A DNA stretch of 16,564 bases, taken from assembly GCA_027017165.1 (NCBI GenBank), contig JALURF010000030.1, positions 1 to 16,564 on the forward strand, given 5' to 3'. This DNA comes from Thermofilaceae archaeon. Lineage in GTDB: Archaea; Thermoproteota; Thermoprotei; Thermofilales; B69-G16. This document shows positions 12,634-16,564 of the stretch, one piece after another; within the stretch, counting starts at the first letter, position 1, and each line of letters starts with the position of its first letter. Made by a program: the position numbers and the translations under genes. The notes beneath the pieces are model-generated. The model had not been told where the DNA came from. It saw nothing but the letters and a program-made list of their open reading frames with translations, and did not search any database.

Positions 12634-12879
12634 ATGAAATTGATTCCTGTTTTAAAGAAAGAGGCTGTAGCTCTTGCAACATTATACGATCTTGCTTGCC
12701 CATTTAACCCCTTCTACATTCTCTCTCACATATACTATTTAGAGCCTAATCTGGCTAAATTGCTCTATGCTAAATACCTCCTAGACAAGCGCGACGCTTG
12801 GGATGAAGTTTTCAGGACTATATTAAATGGTGCCAGCAACGATGATAGTTTCGGCAGAGGGAAGGCTATTAAAAATTGA
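12634..12879 (+). CDS. Hypothetical protein, 81 aa
   Basis: A short, unrecognised open frame. The ATG at 12634 is preferred over an upstream in-frame TTG at 12595 because GGTGAG lies about nine bases before it and the intervening residues are not obviously protein-like. The product starts MKLIPVLKKEAVALATLYDL and appears mainly helical and aromatic-rich, with YILSHIYYLEPNLAKLLYAKYLL in the middle and a polar, glycine-containing tail. Unlike the GNAT gene before it, its base composition is AT-rich. No domain or motif can be named. The stop is followed by a T-rich run (ATTTTATCTTTC) that could end transcription. Confidence 0.45.
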   Translation: MKLIPVLKKEAVALATLYDLACPFNPFYILSHIYYLEPNLAKLLYAKYLLDKRDAWDEVFRTILNGASNDDSFGRGKAIKN

Positions 12880-12975
12880 ATATTTTATCTTTCAATAAGT
12901 CATTCTGTTTATAGAGAGATTAAATCTTAATCAACCTACTAGAAGAATAAATTTTACGATCTATGTAAAAGGACA

Positions 12976-12984
12976 TTTTTATAA
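12976..12984 (+). promoter_or_regulatory. TATA box of the PK-like gene
   Basis: TTTTTATAA predicts initiation near 13006. GGTG at 13007-13010, five bases before the ATG at 13016, is then the ribosome site. Both signals point to ATG 13016 as the intended start of the following gene, although that ATG is out of frame with the conserved body. Confidence 0.5.
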
Positions 12985-13015
12985 TGTTTAAGCTTACGGT
13001 ATAATCGGTGTTCTT

Positions 13016-13752
13016 ATGTCGGGTGTTGAAAGGAGGTATTCTACTTTGACCGGCCGGGTCCTGTTAACACGAATAAGACTATAGAGCTGGCTATAAGGAG
13101 AGCTTTAAAGCTTAACGTAAACCACTTAGTCGTTCCCTCTTTAACGGGCGATAGTGCTCTAAAAGTAGCTGATGCGGTCCGAGGTCTAGGTTTAAAGGTT
13201 GTGTGCGTAACCTTCAGGGCGGGAGGTGGGTTCGGAATATCCGGCGGGAGCAGGCCTTGGAGGGAGATCCCAGAGCTCAGAGAGAGGATGGAGAGATGGC
13301 GCAAAGCCGGCTTGAGGAGGATATCCTTTCTATCCGATAGGCCCGATGTGAAGGATAAGCTCAGAAAGTTGGGCGTTGAGATCGTTGTAGCTACTGATTT
13401 AGGCGCTGACATCGAGCACTCGATGGCTAGAGACCTAGGAGTGAGAAGCCCCAAGACAGTTATGAATGAGACTTTCTACCTTTTCTGTCCAGGCTTAAAG
13501 GTTGCCGTTCTCTCGGCTGTTACTGCCGCGGACGCGGGGGCGGTGCCGGTAGACCGTGAAGTAGTATCTATGGGAGGTACTGAACAGGGCCTAGACACGG
13601 CTATAGTAGTAAAGCCAGCATATTCTGACGAGATGTTCCACCCACAGCGAGGCCTAGAAATAAGAGAAATCATATGTAAGCCTAGAACTATGATGGGCCC
13701 CTCCGGCTTCTACCTCAGCAGAGCATGGGCTTCCGGAGCCCAAAAAGTATAA
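13016..13752 (+). CDS. Pyruvate-kinase alpha/beta-domain protein (COG1751-type), frameshift near start
   Basis: Protein related to the C-terminal alpha/beta domain of pyruvate kinase, standing alone as in the archaeal COG1751 group; the role is unknown. Conserved parts run from YFDRPGPVNTNKTIELAIRR (encoded from 13042), through LVVPSLTGDSALKVADAVRG, AVLSAVTAADAGAVPV and VSMGGTEQGLDTAIVVKPA, to EIICKPR. In this frame a TGA stands at 13027-13029 and there is no ATG, GTG or TTG between it and a GTG at 13201, which would delete the conserved first 50 residues. The promoter and ribosome site instead point to ATG 13016 in another frame. One extra A after GAA (13028-13030) would give MSGVEKEVFYFDRPG, exactly the expected head. 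So this is a one-base deletion, a -1 frameshift or a sequence error. Confidence 0.8.
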
Positions 13753-13780
13753 CGGCTCTACGGGCTAGTTAGAGAATAGC

Positions 13781-13936
13781 GTGCTAAGATTGACAATTAA
13801 ACTCCCTATCATCGGAACAGCCCACTTAGACAGTTTAGGCCTGCAGAGCAGGCATCAAGATAGAGAGGGCGTCAGGGAGCTGATCGAGAAGCAGCGGGCC
13901 CTCGACTATCTAGTTGATGCGTGGGGACAGAGGTGA
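13781..13936 (+). CDS. Small hypothetical ORF, 51 aa
   Basis: GTG-started frame of 51 residues: an N-terminal LRLTIKLPIIGTAHLD strand-like part, then a charged, helical second half (REGVRELIEKQRALDYLVDAW). It is not recognised. Its stop TGA lies inside GAGGTGA, the ribosome site of the next small frame, an arrangement typical of coupled genes, which is the main reason to list it. It may be the remnant tail of a longer gene. Confidence 0.35.
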   Translation: MLRLTIKLPIIGTAHLDSLGLQSRHQDREGVRELIEKQRALDYLVDAWGQR

Positions 13937-13940
13937 TCCC

Positions 13941-14080
13941 ATGCCTTACGTGTACGAGATAAAGATGCTGGAAGTACTCAAGCGGATCTCGGCGGAACTC
14001 CCCGAGCTGACTAAAGCCGTGTACCACTACTGAAGAAGATGAGAGCCCTGAGGAGGAGCGTAGAGGAAATGAAGCTCTGA
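13941..14080 (+). pseudogene. Small helical ORF split by a frameshift
   Basis: The ATG at 13941 has GAGGTGA four bases upstream and opens MPYVYEIKMLEVLKRISAEL, stopping at 14031 after 30 codons. Shifting back one base at 14030 continues as LKKMRALRRSVEEMKL to a stop at 14078. The joined 46-residue product would be a continuous amphipathic, highly charged helix, so a one-base loss is likely. No family can be named; small helical antitoxins and coiled-coil tails look similar. Confidence 0.4.
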
Positions 14081-14089
14081 AATTTAATG

Positions 14090-14869
14090 TTATTTTTTAA
14101 AAGTTAAGATAACTATCCCAAGAGGGCCTTTCCAGAACCGTAGGCAATAGTCTACTTGGGCATTTAGAGAATATATTTTCGAAACTATCTGTTTTAATGT
14201 ATATGGTGTCTCGGGCTCTCTTCCGAGCTTAACTTTAATAGCTCTTATCATATTTAGAAGAATACAAGGCACATACCTCACAACGACATCTCCAACTAAC
14301 GCGATCCCCTCTTTGCTGAGAACTCTATAAAATTCGCTGATAGCCTCTAGGCTCGGAAGTTCGTGAATTAACATAGTTGAGAAGAGAACGTTCACAGAAT
14401 TATCTCTTAGTGGCAATCTTTCCACATCAGCTAAGATACCCTCCACGTCCTTATTAACTCTCTTGAATATACTTAAGAAATAGGAATCTACGTCTACGCC
14501 CACAAGCAAGCCTCTTTCACAGCCGTACCTTTTGGCAATCATTATGTTGAGTCCTACACCACAGCCTACATCTACCACAACCCTTACGTTCTTCGAGAAA
14601 AGCCTAAGGTAAAATTCACAGATCTTAACTAAGCGCTCCAGCTTAGTCCGATTGCTCACGGCTTTCTCTATCTTACGGGAGAAATTCTCTAAATCGACGC
14701 GCTTACCATGCTTAACTTTCGAAGCTAGGTGTAGCAATAAATTGTTTAAGATTTGGGCTTCGAGGCAAGGGATGAGTTCGCTTGACACGTCTAATTTATC
14801 AGCTATATTCTTAGTCCTATCGTATATCTCGGGTATGAATTCAAGCACATACTTAACTTCTCGACTCAT
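14090..14869 (-). CDS. Class I SAM-dependent methyltransferase
   Basis: Methyltransferase of 259 residues using S-adenosylmethionine. The first 95 residues are helical and family-specific. The Rossmann core follows: motif I VVVDVGCGVGLN (D100, G102, G104, G106), motif II VGVD with D126 for the SAM ribose, ADVERLP with D148 near the adenine, FSTMLIHELP as motif IV, and the MT11-type LSKEGIALVGDVV strand. The acceptor cannot be inferred: small-molecule (UbiE/MenG-like) and other substrates are all possible. The ATG at 14869 has only a weak ribosome site (GAG right before it); minus-strand GTTAAAT at about 14925-14931 is a possible TATA box giving a leader of about 30 nt. It is convergent with the small ORFs before 14080. 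Confidence 0.9.
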   Translation of the reverse strand: MSREVKYVLEFIPEIYDRTKNIADKLDVSSELIPCLEAQILNNLLLHLASKVKHGKRVDLENFSRKIEKAVSNRTKLERLVKICEFYLRLFSKNVRVVVDVGCGVGLNIMIAKRYGCERGLLVGVDVDSYFLSIFKRVNKDVEGILADVERLPLRDNSVNVLFSTMLIHELPSLEAISEFYRVLSKEGIALVGDVVVRYVPCILLNMIRAIKVKLGREPETPYTLKQIVSKIYSLNAQVDYCLRFWKGPLGIVILTFKK

Positions 14870-15417
14870 CTCTAACAGCCCTAGGCCACATGAGCTAAAT
14901 CTTTCTGCGTAATCCGCGTGATAGATTTAACATTATTCAACAATGTTAGTGTTTATATCGCAGTATGTCCGGCCGCTAACGCGTATATAAATCTTGTTTA
15001 GTAATGTCGCTATCCGATGCGCTACAGTGACTATTACGCTCGAGCTCTAAACTCTATGAGACATCAGACTTTGGAGTAGGACTATTAGGCTTGGAGTTCT
15101 GGACAGGAGGCCGTACGACAGGGATCTGTACGGCTACAGGGTGAGGTTGAAGTCGGCCGCCTCCCTAGGCACGTGGTAGCGGAGGCCGTACGACTCTACT
15201 CGGCTTGGAAGAGAAGGGTAAGGGAAGATCGCTGCTAAGCGCCTTAAAGGTAGCGCTGGAGATGTTCCCGTCCGGCAGGCACAGGCTCACAGGGTCCTGT
15301 CGATCCTCGGCGTTGAGCCAGCCAGGTCGGAGACCTTCATCCCTCTAATCGTCTCGAGGATACCCGTCCAAGCCGAGCACGAGGTCTTGGTAGAGAGCCT
15401 CAGAAGGTTTAAGGGCG

Positions 15418-15543
15418 TCAGCCTGCAGGGGGAGGAGGCCTCAGGTCGTCAACTAGGTATCTGTGACTCTCTAGGCTTACGAGGTTTCTTAGGAAACTTT
15501 CTAGCGTTAAGCATCTACCTACTACTGCTAGGATACCGCACAT
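15418..15543 (-). pseudogene. Truncated class II glutamine amidotransferase head
   Basis: A 41-residue frame starting MCGILAVVGRCLTLESFLRN. The opening M-C-G-I-x-x-x-x-G is the hallmark of class II (Ntn-type) glutamine amidotransferases such as GFAT and asparagine synthetase, where Cys2 becomes the catalytic N-terminal nucleophile. The spacing to the following LVSLESHRY resembles the L-x-x-L-x-x-R-G-Y segment of GFAT, though that motif is degraded. The frame ends in TGA at 15418-15420; other minus-strand frames stay open further on (LNLLRLSTKTSCSAWTGILE), so a frameshifted remnant is likely. Minus-strand TTATAAA centred near 15572 predicts a transcript starting at the ATG. Too short to be a working enzyme. 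Confidence 0.5.
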
Positions 15544-15568
15544 AGCTACTAGTATTTCTTTAGGCTCC

Positions 15569-15575
15569 TTTATAA
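15569..15575 (-). promoter_or_regulatory. TATA box of the truncated amidotransferase
   Basis: Minus-strand TTATAAA within CCTTATAAAGG, about 26-29 bp before the ATG at 15543; a leaderless transcript is predicted. Its survival suggests that the gene body was lost more recently than, or independently of, its promoter. Confidence 0.45.
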
Positions 15576-15633
15576 GGATGAATATGGAGAAGCAAAGACT
15601 TTAATGCTTACTAGGAAAGATTCTTAAAAACTA

Positions 15634-15643
15634 CTTTAAATTT
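15634..15643 (+). promoter_or_regulatory. TATA box of the sulfotransferase gene
   Basis: CTTTAAATTT predicts initiation near 15664, right at the GGTG ribosome site (15665-15668), which stands five bases before the ATG at 15674. The bases AAATTTGGGGAA here recur exactly after the sulfotransferase gene. Confidence 0.5.
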
Positions 15644-15673
15644 GGGGAATAAAAAAATCTAGATGGTGTAATA

Positions 15674-16504
15674 ATGGGTTTACTACCTACATTCATCATA
15701 TGTGGGACACAGAAAGGAGGTACTACAGCACTATACCATTACCTAAGGGAGCACCCCGAGATCTGCATGTCTAAGAAGAAAGAGGTTCACTTCTTTGATC
15801 TAAATTATCATATGGGTATCAAATGGTACGAAAAAAATTTTGCCCATTGCAATAGTGGTAAGGTGAAAGCTATTGGGGAATCATCACCCTTATATATGTA
15901 TCTGGAGGAAGTCCCGGAGAGGATACACGAGACTTTACCAGATATTAAGTTAGTATTTATCCTAAGGCACCCCGTAGATAGAGCATATTCTCATTATTGG
16001 CATGAAGTTAGGCTGGGTTACGAATACTTAAGTTTCAGGGATGCAATTAGAGTGGAGGAGGATAGGTTATCTAGAGGGGATATATTTAGTAGGCGCCACT
16101 ACTCCTACAAGGATAGAGGTAAGTATATTATCCAACTTAAAAGATTCAGAAAATATTTTTCTGACGACCAAATGTTGATATTAGTAACCGAGGATCTAAG
16201 ACGCTCCCCAGAAGACGTTATGAAAAAAATACTTGGCTTTATAGGTGTTGATGCAAGTTTCAAGAGTCCGAGTTGGTATGCTAGACGTTACGTAGGTAAA
16301 ACACCTCGTTTCTGGAGATTGCAGAGATTAAAAGCTAAGATTCCGTTTAAAATCCTTAGAACATTCATAGACTATGTGAATTTAAAGGAGGGATATCCCC
16401 CCATGGATAGAGGAATTAGGGAATATTTGCTAGAGTTCTTTAAGCCCTACAATAGGGAGCTTGAGGAGTTTCTTGGAAGAAGATTGAATGAGTGGTATAG
16501 GTAA
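15674..16504 (+). CDS. PAPS-dependent sulfotransferase
   Basis: Sulfotransferase of 276 residues, full length for the heparan-sulfate N-/O-sulfotransferase-like family. It transfers sulfate from 3'-phosphoadenosine-5'-phosphosulfate (PAPS) to an acceptor, here probably a surface glycan or lipid. The 5'-phosphosulfate loop is GTQKGGTTAL (residues 11-20, K14 catalytic), followed by LREHPEI and KKEVHFFD. The 3'-phosphate site is LRHPVDRAYSHYWHE, with R98 and S106. Also typical are GESSPLY (about 68-74) and LILVTEDLRRSPEDVMKKIL. The KDRGKYIIQLKRFRKYF segment before it is the usual position for cofactor contacts. The ATG has GGTG five bases upstream. It is AT-rich, unlike the preceding 500 bp. There is no membrane anchor, so it probably acts in the cytoplasm on a precursor. 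Confidence 0.92.
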   Translation: MGLLPTFIICGTQKGGTTALYHYLREHPEICMSKKKEVHFFDLNYHMGIKWYEKNFAHCNSGKVKAIGESSPLYMYLEEVPERIHETLPDIKLVFILRHPVDRAYSHYWHEVRLGYEYLSFRDAIRVEEDRLSRGDIFSRRHYSYKDRGKYIIQLKRFRKYFSDDQMLILVTEDLRRSPEDVMKKILGFIGVDASFKSPSWYARRYVGKTPRFWRLQRLKAKIPFKILRTFIDYVNLKEGYPPMDRGIREYLLEFFKPYNRELEEFLGRRLNEWYR

Positions 16505-16538
16505 AATTTGGGGAAATTAGAAATATTGGGAAAAAAGT

Positions 16539-16564
16539 ATGCCCTCAGTAGTTCTATGTAAGCG
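16539..16564 (+). CDS. Possible first codons of the next gene (partial)
   Basis: An ATG at 16539 opens MPSVVLCK up to the window edge. The only support is position: an AAAATTT box at 16503-16509 about 30 bp upstream, in the same sequence context as the sulfotransferase promoter. Nothing can be said about the function. Confidence 0.25.

Larger units (their letters stand above)
13753..14089. other. Two small unassigned ORFs in tandem, second one frameshifted
   Basis: No known gene is visible. The stretch contains the two small frames described separately (13781-13936 and 13941-14080). It ends in an AT-rich run around 14081-14098 lying between this region and the convergent methyltransferase stop; that run could terminate transcription in both directions. 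Confidence 0.5.
14870..15673. other. Long stretch of decayed coding DNA
   Basis: After the methyltransferase promoter, 15000-15540 is strongly GC-rich and reads as broken coding sequence. Plus-strand pieces include MRYSDYYARALNSM (from 15018), RLGVLDRRPYDRDLYGYRVR (from about 15089), AEAVRLYSAWKRRVRED (frame-shifted, about 15174-15230) and a longer open frame RVLSILGVEPARSETFIPLI (about 15293 on) without a start codon. A 14-bp direct repeat lies at 15106-15119 and 15181-15194. On the minus strand, 15418-15543 is a truncated amidotransferase head. The final 70 bases are AT-rich and hold the sulfotransferase promoter. I could not assign the plus-strand fragments to a family. Confidence 0.5.

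Noticed and set aside
15089..15230. Transposase remnant
   Set aside because: The RRPYD.../AEAVRLYSAWKRR fragments have the basic character of transposases, but I see no DDE, HUH or TnpB RuvC/zinc motif, so the label cannot be supported.

Overview
The window reads as a chromosomal segment of a thermophilic or hyperthermophilic archaeon, most likely of the Thermoproteota or a related TACK lineage. Archaeal markers are the ribosomal proteins eL40 and uL6, TATA-box promoters placed about 25 bp before leaderless or short-leader starts, GTG/TTG starts with GGTG-type ribosome binding sites, a tungsten-type aldehyde ferredoxin oxidoreductase (AOR), a PiT/DUF47 phosphate pair and an archaeal split amino-acid dehydrogenase complex. 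The lineage is an inference: no rRNA or tRNA gene is visible.

1-9.8 kb is compact, AT-rich and intact. It begins with the 3' part of a YfcE/MJ0936-type phosphodiesterase, then a minus-strand operon of a DUF47 (PhoU-like) protein and a PiT phosphate transporter. Facing away from it is a tightly overlapping four-gene operon: a [2Fe-2S]/FAD NAD(P)H-type oxidoreductase, a two-cluster ferredoxin-like protein, a BFD-like [2Fe-2S] protein and a DAO-type FAD dehydrogenase. Sizes and order match the four-subunit dye-linked L-proline dehydrogenases of Thermococcales: one subunit oxidises an amine or imino acid and the Fe-S subunits carry electrons to the second flavin site. A large palindrome lies between the two operons. 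Next come a small hypothetical protein, an AOR and a DUF72 protein that share a 42-bp divergent promoter region, a PadR-type regulator, eL40, and a uL6 gene standing alone outside the usual spc ribosomal operon.

9.8-10.3 kb is a gene-free boundary holding three successive palindromic structures. One is a clear 96-bp MITE: perfect 16-bp terminal inverted repeats flanked by a perfect 9-bp target duplication.

10.3-15.6 kb is visibly more GC-rich and looks like an accessory region with decayed genes. It has a small three-helix membrane protein, a GNAT acetyltransferase, a small hypothetical gene, a pyruvate-kinase alpha/beta-domain (COG1751-type) protein whose N-terminus is reachable only through a frameshift, a SAM methyltransferase, several short frameshifted coding remnants, and a truncated minus-strand gene starting MCGILAVVG that looks like the head of a class II glutamine amidotransferase and still has a good promoter.

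15.6 kb to the end returns to AT-rich DNA with an intact PAPS-dependent sulfotransferase, probably the edge of a surface-glycan modification cluster, and the possible first codons of another gene.
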